Below are positions 1 to 6,356 of a DNA stretch of 6,784 bases, piece by piece; positions within the stretch are counted from its first letter, which is position 1, and each line of letters opens with the position of its first letter. The position numbers and the translations under genes were made by a program. The notes under the pieces were generated by a model, which saw nothing but the letters and a program-made list of their open reading frames with translations, ran no database searches and had not been told where the DNA came from. Source of the stretch: Comamonadaceae bacterium (lineage in GTDB: Bacteria > Pseudomonadota > Gammaproteobacteria > Burkholderiales > Burkholderiaceae_C). The stretch covers positions 1 to 6,784 of the forward strand of contig CANGYC010000130.1 in assembly GCA_947457975.1 (NCBI GenBank). Reading direction: 5' to 3'.

Positions 1-762
1 AAAACCTTGAAAGACGCACTCAACGAAGCCATGCGCGACTGGGTGGCGAATGTGGACAACACCTTCTACATCATCGGCACCGTGGCGGGCCCCCACCCCT
101 ACCCGATGATGGTGCGCGACTTCCAGAGCGTGATCGGTACCGAGTGCATTGCGCAGATGCCCGAACTCACGGGCGGTCGCCAGCCCGATGCGGTGCTGGC
201 CTGTGTGGGCGGCGGCAGCAATGCCATGGGCATCTTCCATCCCTACATTCCCTTTGAAGGCACGCGCCTGATCGGCATCGAAGCCGCGGGTGAAGGCCTG
301 GACACCGACAAACACTCGGCCTCCCTGCAAAAAGGCGTGCCCGGCGTGCTGCACGGCAACCGCACCTACGTGCTGCAAAACGAGGACGGCCAGGTCACCG
401 AGACGCACAGTGTCTCGGCCGGCCTGGACTACCCGGGCGTGGGCCCCGAGCATGCCTTCCTCAAGGACATCGGCCGCGCCGAGTACGTGGGCATCACGGA
501 CAAGGAGGCGCTTGAGGCCTTCCACTACCTGTGCCGCACCGAGGGCATCATCCCAGCGCTCGAGTCGAGCCACGCAGTGGCCTACGCCATGAAGCTGGCC
601 AAGACCATGCGCACCGACCAGTCCATCCTGGTGAACCTCTCGGGCCGGGGCGACAAAGACATCGGCACCGTGGCCGACCTCTCCCAGGCCGACTTCTACT
701 GCCGCCCCTCCTGCCGGGGCCAGGATGTCAAAGGCAGCACTCAGAAAGTTGAATTCAAATGA
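1..762 (+). CDS. trpB: Tryptophan synthase beta chain, 5'-truncated
   Basis: This is the C-terminal 253 codons of the PLP enzyme that condenses indole with L-serine to give L-tryptophan, working in an alpha2-beta2 complex with TrpA in the cytoplasm. The frame is open from the first base; the start and the PLP-binding lysine lie upstream of the window. Visible family landmarks are the phosphate-binding loop GGGSNAMG (codons 70-77 of the visible part), the [10 protein letters not shown] segment carrying the glutamate equivalent to E350 of enteric TrpB, and LSGRGDKD (bases 637-660) carrying the serine that contacts the pyridine nitrogen. The tail [12 protein letters not shown] is of the type seen in betaproteobacterial TrpB. 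The stop TGA overlaps the trpA start as ATGA, which implies translational coupling of the two subunits. Nothing suggests damage. The identification is firm. Confidence 0.97.
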   Translation, partial: KTLKDALNEAMRDWVANVDNTFYIIGTVAGPHPYPMMVRDFQSVIGTECIAQMPELTGGRQPDAVLACVGGGSNAMGIFHPYIPFEGTRLIGIEAAGEGLDTDKHSASLQKGVPGVLHGNRTYVLQNEDGQVTETHSVSAGLDYPGVGPEHAFLKDIGRAEYVGITDKEALEAFHYLCRTEGIIPALESSHAVAYAMKLAKTMRTDQSILVNLSGRGDKDIGTVADLSQADFYCRPSCRGQDVKGSTQKVEFK

Positions 763-1583
763 GCCGCATCCAGGGCGTTCTGGCGCAACTGCAGAGCCAG
801 GGCCGCAAGGCCCTCATTCCCTATGTCACGGCCGGCTACCCGCAAGCCGATATCACGCCCGAGCTGATGCACGGCCTGGTGGCGGGCGGGGCCGACATCA
901 TCGAGCTGGGCGTACCCTTCTCGGACCCGTCGGCCGACGGTCCGGTGATCCAGAAGGCGGGCGAAAAAGCCCTGGCCCTGGGCATTGGTCTCGTGCAGGT
1001 GCTGGAGATGGTCAAGCTGTTCCGCCAGAAGGACAGCAGCACGCCCGTGGTGCTCATGGGCTACGCCAATCCGGTGGAGGCCTACGACATCAAGCGCGGC
1101 AAGGATGCCTTCGTGAATGACGCGGCCACGGCGGGCGTGGATGGCATGCTCATCGTGGACTACCCGCCCGAGGAGTGCGTGCAGTTCGCAGCCAAGCTGC
1201 GCGAGCAGGGCATGGACCTCATCTTCCTGCTGGCGCCCACCTCCACCACCGAGCGCATGGCGCAGGTGGCACGGGTGGCCTCGGGTTATGTGTATTACGT
1301 CTCGCTCAAGGGCGTCACCGGGGCCGGCACGCTGAACGTGGACGAGGTGGAAAAGATGCTGCCGCGCATCCGCGAGCATGTGAGCGTGCCCGTGGGCGTG
1401 GGCTTTGGCATCCGCGACGCCGCCACGGCCCAGGCGATCGGCCGCACAGCCGATGCGGTGGTGATCGGCTCGCGACTGATTGAGTTGATCGAAAGCCAGC
1501 CGCGCAGCCAGGTGGCCGGTGTCGCCTCCGCTTTTCTGTCTGAGATCAGACAGGCACTGGACGCACAGCGGCCTGGAATGTGA
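759..1583 (+). CDS. trpA: Tryptophan synthase alpha chain
   Basis: This 274-residue protein is the usual length for TrpA, the TIM-barrel subunit that cleaves indole-3-glycerol phosphate to indole and glyceraldehyde-3-phosphate and channels indole to TrpB. The catalytic glutamate is E49 in [11 protein letters not shown] and the catalytic aspartate is D60 in SADGPVIQ, the same numbering as the enteric enzyme. The phosphate-binding region appears as GVGFGIRD and VVIGSRLIE near the C terminus. The ATG start is fixed by the family N terminus (MSRIQGVL, then IPYVTAGYP) and by the ATGA overlap with the trpB stop. Only a weak purine-rich stretch (AGAAAG) precedes it, as expected for a start reached by coupled translation. 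It ends normally, so the odd sequence downstream has not damaged it. There is no obvious U-tract terminator directly after the stop. Confidence 0.98.
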   Translation: MSRIQGVLAQLQSQGRKALIPYVTAGYPQADITPELMHGLVAGGADIIELGVPFSDPSADGPVIQKAGEKALALGIGLVQVLEMVKLFRQKDSSTPVVLMGYANPVEAYDIKRGKDAFVNDAATAGVDGMLIVDYPPEECVQFAAKLREQGMDLIFLLAPTSTTERMAQVARVASGYVYYVSLKGVTGAGTLNVDEVEKMLPRIREHVSVPVGVGFGIRDAATAQAIGRTADAVVIGSRLIELIESQPRSQVAGVASAFLSEIRQALDAQRPGM

Positions 1584-1620
1584 GACCTGCAACGCCCGGC
1601 CCCACCTTCACCATGAGGGC

Positions 1621-1728
1621 ATGCGCAAAATCCTCAGCGACATCAAGCATGGCGACATGGACTTTGGCGCCAAAGACACCGTGTTCGACCCCTTTATGGG
1701 CGTGACTGCGGCGACGCTGCTGTCCTGA
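1621..1728 (+). pseudogene. Possible gene remnant with a DPFMG motif
   Basis: A 35-codon reading frame starting at ATG 1621 ends with DTVFDPFMGV followed by TAATLLS and a TGA stop. The frame stays open upstream into the trpA 3' end, in a different frame from trpA, so the true boundary is unknown. The string VFDPFMGV resembles motif I of N4/N6 beta-class DNA methyltransferases (typically DPFxGSGTT or DPFMGVGST), but the second glycine is missing here. No ribosome binding site sits at a workable distance from the ATG; the only GAGGG is one base away. Methylase genes are known, from memory, inside the trp operon of Ralstonia and Bordetella, which makes a remnant plausible. It may equally be a chance match in non-coding DNA. 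I do not assign a function. Confidence 0.25.
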
Positions 1729-1873
1729 CACCGCATGGCGCGGATGAATCAAGTGACTGGCTGCGCGGGCATTGCCCTCTGATAAACCCCCGCGGGCAAA
1801 CGCCCCCCGATACGTGCACCGATCAATCTTTAAGCTTGGTGTTCGAATGGTTTTGGCCGCTAATGCGGCGACC

Positions 1874-1931
1874 TCGCTTCGTTCTACCCATAAGATTTAA
1901 CCAAGTTCGCTTCGTTCCACCCATAAAATTT
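1874..1931. repeat. Two-copy imperfect direct repeat, 33-base period
   Basis: A 25-base unit occurs at 1874-1898 and again at 1907-1931. The copies differ at two positions (T to C at 1884/1917 and G to A at 1894/1927). Each begins TCGCTTCGTT and contains ACCCATAA. The eight bases between the copies are ATTTAACC-like and AT-rich. Each copy carries a -10-like hexamer near its end, TAAGAT (1891-1896) and TAAAAT (1924-1929), so the repeat may have duplicated a promoter element. It lies immediately upstream of the methyltransferase start. Its origin is unknown to me. Confidence 0.8.
1924..1929 (+). promoter_or_regulatory. Candidate -10 element for the methyltransferase gene
   Basis: TAAAAT matches five of six bases of the sigma-70 -10 consensus and lies in an AT-rich stretch followed by eight T. 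I see no good -35 hexamer at 16-18 bases upstream. If used, transcription would begin about where the start codon lies (1939), giving a leaderless or nearly leaderless message, consistent with the absence of a Shine-Dalgarno sequence. Confidence 0.3.
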
Positions 1932-1938
1932 TTTTTAT

Positions 1939-2988
1939 ATGGTCACTTCCACCAGCCCCACGGGTACACCTTATCGGGCACAAACCCCCTGCCCTTGCTG
2001 CAGCAATCATGCGGCTCGCATTGTGGCCACGCGCGACGGGAAGACACGTGAAGCATTGACAACGATCGCCTGCGAGTCATGTGGCCTCGGCCGCACTGAT
2101 CCACTGCCCAGCCCAGAGGCCCTTCAGGCCTGGTACGCCACCAAATACCGGCAAGAATACAAATCTGCATTCATGCCGGCGCGGCGCCATGTGCTCAGGG
2201 CCGGCCGGATCGCTTTAGACCGTTGGACCTGGCTTCAGACGCAAGGTTGGCAAAGACCCACGCCTGGGCACAGGCCAGCCACCCTGGACATCGGCGCCAG
2301 CAGTGGTGAATTCGTGTTTCTGATGACGCAACTCGGTTTTGATGCCGTGGGTCTGGAGCCTCACGAAGGCTATGCCAGCTACGCGCGCGACCACCTCAAT
2401 CTCGATGTACGCAACGGCAGTGTGCAAAACCTCGCCAGCATGGATGCGGCAAAACGGTGGGACCTGGTCACTTTGTTTCACGTCTTTGAGCACCTCAGCG
2501 ACCCAGTCGCCTCCCTGCAAACCATCGCCAATCACATGAGTGAGCAGGGGGTTCTCTTCATCGAAGTTCCTAACGCCACCCGGCTGTGCTCGCCCCATTC
2601 CATGTTCTTCGAAGCCCATGTGCTCTACTTTTCTGCTGACTCGCTGCGCCATACCCTGCGCACCGCCGGCTGGGACGTGCTGGGCCACAATTCGGACGAA
2701 GACGGTAACCTGCGCATCATGGCCCGGCCCAACGGCCAGTCGCACAGCCAGGAGCCAGTACCCCATGGTCATGATTTGGTGAGAGCCCAACAGGCCAGAC
2801 GCTGGGGGTCCTACCTGATGGATGAATTCCGCAGCAGGCGGCTATTGAGTAAGCTCCGTACCCGGCGCGAAGAAAAACGATCTGCCAGCCAGTTCCAGAG
2901 TGGCGCGGCCCTGCTCAAAGACCTCTACGCGGACGTCGTGACTGCTCCATCGCAGCCAGCCACACAGTCCACGCCAATGAGCGCCTGA
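1939..2988 (+). CDS. Zinc-ribbon class I SAM-dependent methyltransferase
   Basis: This 349-residue protein has an N-terminal zinc-ribbon-like pair of CxxC knuckles (C18/C21 and C45/C48), a linker of about 50 residues, and a Rossmann-type methyltransferase domain from about 113 to 260. Motif I is LDIGASSGEF (D117, G119, G123), the acidic end of strand 2 is GLEPHEG (E140), and the post-motif region WDLVTLFHVFEHLSDP (174-189) carries the EHL signature of Methyltransf_23-like enzymes. GVLFIEVPN (204-212) is strand 5. The segment FEAHVLYFSADSL is typical of methyltransferases found in surface-polysaccharide or other sugar-modifying loci. The last 75 residues or so are strongly basic (QQARRWG, SRRLLSKLRTRREEKR) and match nothing I recognise. 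An in-frame stop at 1924-1926 fixes ATG 1939 as the only good start, and no ribosome binding site precedes it. GC is visibly lower than in flanking genes, suggesting transfer. The substrate cannot be named. Confidence 0.88.
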   Translation: MVTSTSPTGTPYRAQTPCPCCSNHAARIVATRDGKTREALTTIACESCGLGRTDPLPSPEALQAWYATKYRQEYKSAFMPARRHVLRAGRIALDRWTWLQTQGWQRPTPGHRPATLDIGASSGEFVFLMTQLGFDAVGLEPHEGYASYARDHLNLDVRNGSVQNLASMDAAKRWDLVTLFHVFEHLSDPVASLQTIANHMSEQGVLFIEVPNATRLCSPHSMFFEAHVLYFSADSLRHTLRTAGWDVLGHNSDEDGNLRIMARPNGQSHSQEPVPHGHDLVRAQQARRWGSYLMDEFRSRRLLSKLRTRREEKRSASQFQSGAALLKDLYADVVTAPSQPATQSTPMSA

Positions 2989-3073
2989 CAAGGGCTGATT
3001 CAAGCATCTCAGTGGTTTGATTTTGTGCGTTCCAACAATCCCAATAGATGGGAATCGAGCCCCTGAAGGAGCC

Positions 3074-3079
3074 TAGAAT
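3074..3079 (+). promoter_or_regulatory. Candidate -10 element of the accD promoter
   Basis: TAGAAT matches five of six consensus bases, in the context CCTAGAATC that is common before Burkholderiales genes. It would start a transcript near 3086, leaving a leader of about 27 bases before the accD start. No convincing -35 hexamer lies 16-18 bases upstream; TTGATT at 3017-3022 is too far away. A separate promoter would make sense because the upstream insertion separates accD from trpA. Confidence 0.35.
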
Positions 3080-3112
3080 CTTGTCCAATTCTTGGATACA
3101 AAAAGGCCTTTC

Positions 3113-3985
3113 ATGTCTTGGCTAGAAAAGCTGCTCCCCCCAAAGATTTCTCCCACCGATCCGAATGAACGCCGCAGCGTGCCTGAGGGCCTGTGGATCA
3201 AGTGCCCCAGCTGCGAGGCCGTGCTTTACAAGACCGACCTGGAGAAAAACCAAAGTGTGTGCCCGCAGTGCAGCCACCACCACCGCATCAGTGCGCGGGC
3301 TCGGCTGGACGCCTTCCTGGACGCCGAAGGCCGCTATGAGATCGGCCAGGAGGTGCTGCCGGTCGACGCCCTGAAGTTCAAGGACAGCCGAAAGTACCCT
3401 GAGCGCCTGAAAGAGGCCATGGAGAACACGGGCGAGACCGACGCCCTGGTCGTCATGGGCGGGGCGGTGCACAGCATTGGCGTGGTGGCGGCCTGCTTCG
3501 AGTTCGACTTTATGGGTGGCTCCATGGGCTCGGTGGTGGGCGAGCGATTCGTGCGCGGTGTGCATGCCGCCATCGAGCAGAAGGTGCCCTTCATCTGCTT
3601 TACCGCCACTGGCGGCGCCCGCATGCAGGAAGGCCTGCTGAGCCTGATGCAGATGGCCAAGACCAATGCGGCGCTCACGCGCCTAGCCAAGAAGGGCCTG
3701 CCCTACGTGAGCGTATTGACCGATCCGACCATGGGCGGCGTGAGCGCGGGCTTTGCCTTCATGGGCGACATCGTGATCGCCGAGCCCAAGGCCCTGATCG
3801 GGTTTGCCGGCCCCCGCGTGATTGAGTCCACCATGCGCGTGAAGCTGCCCGAAGGCTTCCAGCGCGCCGAGTTCCTTCAGGAAAAAGGCGCGGTCGACTT
3901 CATTTGCGACCGACGCGAGTTGCGCAAAACCGTGGCGAATTCGCTGGCCATGCTGCTCAAGCAGCCGGCCGACGCCGTCGAGTAA
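3113..3985 (+). CDS. accD: Acetyl-CoA carboxylase carboxyltransferase subunit beta
   Basis: AccD pairs with AccA to form the carboxyltransferase that moves the carboxyl group from carboxybiotin-BCCP to acetyl-CoA, giving malonyl-CoA for fatty-acid synthesis. The 290-residue product is of normal length. A four-cysteine zinc finger is complete (C31, C34, C50, C53). The crotonase-fold core shows GGARMQEG (167-174), the glycine-rich oxyanion region, and [14 protein letters not shown] from residue 207. I chose ATG 3113 rather than the in-frame TTG at 3092 because [10 protein letters not shown] is the usual family N terminus and AAAAGG (3101-3105 region) sits seven bases upstream as a ribosome binding site. 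accA is not in the window. A hairpin follows the stop. Usually accD follows trpA closely in this group; here a methyltransferase gene lies between them. Confidence 0.98.
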   Translation: MSWLEKLLPPKISPTDPNERRSVPEGLWIKCPSCEAVLYKTDLEKNQSVCPQCSHHHRISARARLDAFLDAEGRYEIGQEVLPVDALKFKDSRKYPERLKEAMENTGETDALVVMGGAVHSIGVVAACFEFDFMGGSMGSVVGERFVRGVHAAIEQKVPFICFTATGGARMQEGLLSLMQMAKTNAALTRLAKKGLPYVSVLTDPTMGGVSAGFAFMGDIVIAEPKALIGFAGPRVIESTMRVKLPEGFQRAEFLQEKGAVDFICDRRELRKTVANSLAMLLKQPADAVE

Positions 3986-3992
3986 GCCGCAC

Positions 3993-4013
3993 CCGCCGGC
4001 GACATGCCGGCGG
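3993..4013 (+). terminator. Hairpin after accD, possible terminator
   Basis: A perfect eight-base stem, CCGCCGGC (3993-4000) with GCCGGCGG (4006-4013), encloses the loop GACAT. It begins eight bases after the accD stop. No T-run follows, so it is not a classic intrinsic terminator. It may stabilise the mRNA 3' end, pause polymerase, or act with Rho. Confidence 0.4.
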
Positions 4014-4086
4014 ATCAGCGTCCGTCCTACTTCGGTGAAGTCCCCCGGCTCAGCGCGGGTTGGCGCCCCGGTGGCATGATTCATCC

Positions 4087-4731
4087 ATGAGCCCCGCCAC
4101 GCACCTGTCCGAACTGCCGCTTTTCCCTTTGGGAACCGTGCTGTTTCCAGGCGGTCTGCTGCCGCTTCGGATCTTCGAGGTGCGTTACCTGGACATGATC
4201 GCCCGCTGCCACAAAAGCGGCACGCCCTTCGGCGTGGTGAACCTCATCCGAGGCACCGAAGTACGCAGCGCCCCGGCCGACCAGACCGATGAGCCCGAGA
4301 CCTTCAATACCGTGGGCACGCTGGCCCGCATCGTCGAGTACGCCGCCCCCCAGCCCGGCCTGCTGGTCATTCGCTGCGAGGGGGGGCAGCGCTTTGCCGT
4401 GCAACGCAGTGACAAGCTCAGGCACGGCCTGTGGGTGGCCGAGGCCGAGCTGCTGCCGGTTGACCGCGTCCTGCCCATCCCGGACGACCTGCAGCCGGTG
4501 GCCCAGGGCCTGCGCAAGCTGCTGCTTCAGCTCCAGCAGCGAAACATCCCACCCGAGCAGATTCCGCTGCTGCAGCCCTACCGCTTTGAAGATTGCGACT
4601 GGGTCGCCAACCGCTGGTGCGAATTGCTGCCCATCCCCCTGGAGATGAAGCAGCGCCTGATGTCGCTGGACAACCCACTGGTGCGCCTGGAACTGGTGAG
4701 CGACCTGCTCGAGCGCAGCGGTTGGTCCTAA
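4087..4731 (+). CDS. Stand-alone LON substrate-binding domain protein
   Basis: The 214-residue product matches the LON peptidase N-terminal substrate-binding domain (PF02190, COG2802 type). The hallmark opening is [34 protein letters not shown], over residues 9-36, followed by [13 protein letters not shown] and [10 protein letters not shown], and a helical C-terminal half ([41 protein letters not shown]). There is no AAA+ ATPase module and no Ser-Lys protease dyad, so it is not Lon protease. Proteins of this class are widespread but their role is not settled; substrate or partner binding is inferred from the domain. ATG 4087 is preferred over an in-frame TTG at 4060 because conserved sequence begins just after it. 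The ribosome binding site is poor. It lies 101 bases after accD and is followed by a hairpin, then lysS, so it may be monocistronic. Confidence 0.92.
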   Translation: MSPATHLSELPLFPLGTVLFPGGLLPLRIFEVRYLDMIARCHKSGTPFGVVNLIRGTEVRSAPADQTDEPETFNTVGTLARIVEYAAPQPGLLVIRCEGGQRFAVQRSDKLRHGLWVAEAELLPVDRVLPIPDDLQPVAQGLRKLLLQLQQRNIPPEQIPLLQPYRFEDCDWVANRWCELLPIPLEMKQRLMSLDNPLVRLELVSDLLERSGWS

Positions 4732-4754
4732 AGGCCCGGCTTGCGGCCGGGCTT
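4732..4754 (+). terminator. Hairpin after the LON-domain gene
   Basis: A seven-base perfect stem GCCCGGC (4734-4740) with GCCGGGC (4746-4752) encloses TTGCG. It can extend by one G-T and one A-T pair to 4732/4754. It starts directly after the TAA stop. The A-side and TT-side flanks resemble intrinsic terminators common in this group, but only two T follow the stem, so efficiency is uncertain. Confidence 0.5.
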
Positions 4755-4760
4755 GCGCCG

Positions 4761-4766
4761 TAAAAT
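4761..4766 (+). promoter_or_regulatory. Candidate -10 element of the lysS promoter
   Basis: TAAAAT, in the context GCCGTAAAATC, matches five of six -10 consensus bases. The predicted start near 4773 would leave a leader of about 35 bases before ATG 4808. The nearest TTG-type -35 candidate (TTGCGG, 4741-4746) leaves only 14 bases and falls in the hairpin, so the -35 is not resolved. Confidence 0.4.
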
Positions 4767-4807
4767 CGAAGGCTTTGCCCCTTCGCGGCCTACCGGCCCG
4801 GCCCTTC

Positions 4808-6337
4808 ATGTCCACGACCGAACACACCCCCGCCGCCCCCGATGACAACCAGCTGATGGCCGAGCGCCGCGAGAAGCTTCAGGCCATCCGCGCACGGGGT
4901 ATCGCCTTCCCGAACGACGTCAAACCCGAGCACCGGGCGGCAGAGCTGGTCGCGCAGTACGACCACCTGGGCAAGGAAGCGCTCGACCCCCAGGCCATCC
5001 CGGTGAGCGTGGCCGGCCGCATGATGCTCAAGCGCGTGATGGGCAAGGCCAGCTTTGCCACCCTGCAGGACGGCTCCTTCGGCCCCTCGGGCGGGCGCAT
5101 CCAGGTCTACATCACCAACGACGGCGTGGGCGAAGACGTGCACGCCGACTTCAAACACTGGGACCTGGGCGACATCGTGGCGGCCACCGGCACGCTGTTC
5201 AAGACCAAGACGGGCGAGCTGTCCATCCACGCCAAGAGCCTGCGCCTGGTGACCAAAAGCCTGCGGCCGCTGCCCGACAAGTTCCACGGCGTGGCCGACC
5301 AGGAAGTGAAGTACCGCCAGCGCTATGTGGACCTCATCACCGACGAGGCCGCCCGCCAGCGCTTCGCAGCGCGCAGCAAGGCTGTGAGCAGCATCCGGCA
5401 GTTCATGGTGGATCACGGCTTCCTGGAGGTGGAAACCCCCATGCTGCACCCCATTCCGGGCGGCGCCAATGCCAAGCCCTTCATCACCCACCACAACGCG
5501 CTGGACCAGGAGATGTTCCTGCGCATTGCGCCCGAGCTTTACCTCAAGCGCCTGATTGTGGGCGGCTTCGAGAAGGTGTTTGAGATCAACCGCAGCTACC
5601 GCAATGAAGGCATCAGCGTGCGGCACAACCCCGAGTTCACCATGATGGAGTTCTACGCCGCGTGGTGGAACTACCAGGACCTGATGGACTACACCGAGCA
5701 GCTGATCCGCAACGCCGCCACCCAGGCCTGCGGCAGCCTGCAGCTGAGCTACGCCGGCAAGCCGGTGGACCTGTCGCAGCCCTTCGAGCGCCTGACCATC
5801 CGCGAGGCCATCATCAAGCACACCGAAGCGGGCGCCCACGTGGACGACGCGGCCTGGCTGACCAACGCGCTCAAAAAACTAGGCCTGTCTGAAGACAAGA
5901 ACCGCCTGAGCGGCCGCACGCTGGCGAGCCTGCAGGTGCTGTACTTCGAGGAAACGGTGGAGGACAAGCTTTGGCAGCCGACCTTCATCATGGAGCACCC
6001 CACCGAAATTTCTCCTCTGGCCCGCGCCAACGACCAGCGGCCCGAGGTGACCGAGCGCTTTGAGCTCTACATCACCGGCCGCGCGTTTGGTAATGGCTTT
6101 TCGGAACTGACTGATGCCCCGGAGCAGGCGGCGCGCTTTCACGCGCAGGCCGAGGCCAAGGATGCGGGCGACGACGAGGCCATGTTTTTTGACGCCGACT
6201 TCGTGCGGGCCCTCGAATACGGCATGCCCCCCACAGGCGGCTGCGGTATCGGTATCGACCGCCTGATGATGCTGCTGACCGACAGCCCCAGCATCCGGGA
6301 CGTGATCCTGTTCCCGGCCCTGCGGCGCGAGGGCTGA
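4808..6337 (+). CDS. lysS: Lysine--tRNA ligase, class II
   Basis: Lysyl-tRNA synthetase activates lysine with ATP and charges tRNA-Lys in the cytoplasm. The 509-residue product is of normal length for the bacterial class IIb enzyme. An N-terminal helix ([18 protein letters not shown]) precedes the OB-fold anticodon-binding domain (about 55-150; [24 protein letters not shown]). The catalytic domain shows motif 1 around [18 protein letters not shown] (P211), motif 2 at [20 protein letters not shown] (from residue 258, catalytic R265) and motif 3 at [13 protein letters not shown] (from residue 478, R485). ATG 4808 was chosen because MSTTEHTP begins the usual low-conservation leader; the in-frame upstream start at 4775 would translate the promoter-proximal sequence. 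No strong ribosome binding site is visible. A small loop FGPSG (91-95) widens the OB-fold hairpin. The next gene starts 19 bases after the stop and is probably co-transcribed. Confidence 0.98.
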   Translation: MSTTEHTPAAPDDNQLMAERREKLQAIRARGIAFPNDVKPEHRAAELVAQYDHLGKEALDPQAIPVSVAGRMMLKRVMGKASFATLQDGSFGPSGGRIQVYITNDGVGEDVHADFKHWDLGDIVAATGTLFKTKTGELSIHAKSLRLVTKSLRPLPDKFHGVADQEVKYRQRYVDLITDEAARQRFAARSKAVSSIRQFMVDHGFLEVETPMLHPIPGGANAKPFITHHNALDQEMFLRIAPELYLKRLIVGGFEKVFEINRSYRNEGISVRHNPEFTMMEFYAAWWNYQDLMDYTEQLIRNAATQACGSLQLSYAGKPVDLSQPFERLTIREAIIKHTEAGAHVDDAAWLTNALKKLGLSEDKNRLSGRTLASLQVLYFEETVEDKLWQPTFIMEHPTEISPLARANDQRPEVTERFELYITGRAFGNGFSELTDAPEQAARFHAQAEAKDAGDDEAMFFDADFVRALEYGMPPTGGCGIGIDRLMMLLTDSPSIRDVILFPALRREG

Positions 6338-6356
6338 ACTCCGGTCCGGCCGCGCC

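Larger units (their letters stand above)
1584..1938. other. Gene-poor segment between trpA and the methyltransferase gene
   Basis: No intact gene is visible in these 355 bases. The first part (to about 1728) has neighbour-like GC and a short reading frame that may be a gene remnant. The middle (about 1729-1830) contains C-rich runs and a GCGGGCA heptamer that occurs at 1765-1771 and 1792-1798, without a convincing terminator. From about 1820 the sequence becomes AT-rich and holds a small inverted repeat (GCCGC/GCGGC around TAAT, 1856-1869), a two-copy direct repeat and a run of eight T ending two bases before the next start codon. The sharp change in base composition near 1820-1830 could mark an insertion boundary, which is inference. 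Confidence 0.6.

Noticed and set aside
741..1592. Long minus-strand reading frame opposite trpA (283 codons)
   Set aside because: It mirrors the trpA codons almost exactly over its length, and its composition is that of an antisense shadow.
1787..1796. CCCGCGGG palindrome after trpA as a terminator
   Set aside because: It has no loop and no following T-run, so it does not form a terminator hairpin.
1874..1931. CRISPR-like repeat pair
   Set aside because: There are only two imperfect copies, an eight-base gap far too short for a spacer, and no cas genes.
1929..1936. Run of eight T as the U-tract of a terminator for the trp operon
   Set aside because: No GC-rich stem directly precedes it; the nearest inverted repeat (1856-1869) is 60 bases away.
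3039..3053. Small inverted repeat TCCCA/TGGGA upstream of accD as an operator or terminator
   Set aside because: The stem is only five bases with no T-run and no second copy, so it could easily be chance.
4790..5839. Long minus-strand reading frame opposite lysS (349 codons)
   Set aside because: It is antisense to the conserved LysRS domains, has His/Gly/Ala-rich composition typical of high-GC shadows, and matches no family I know.
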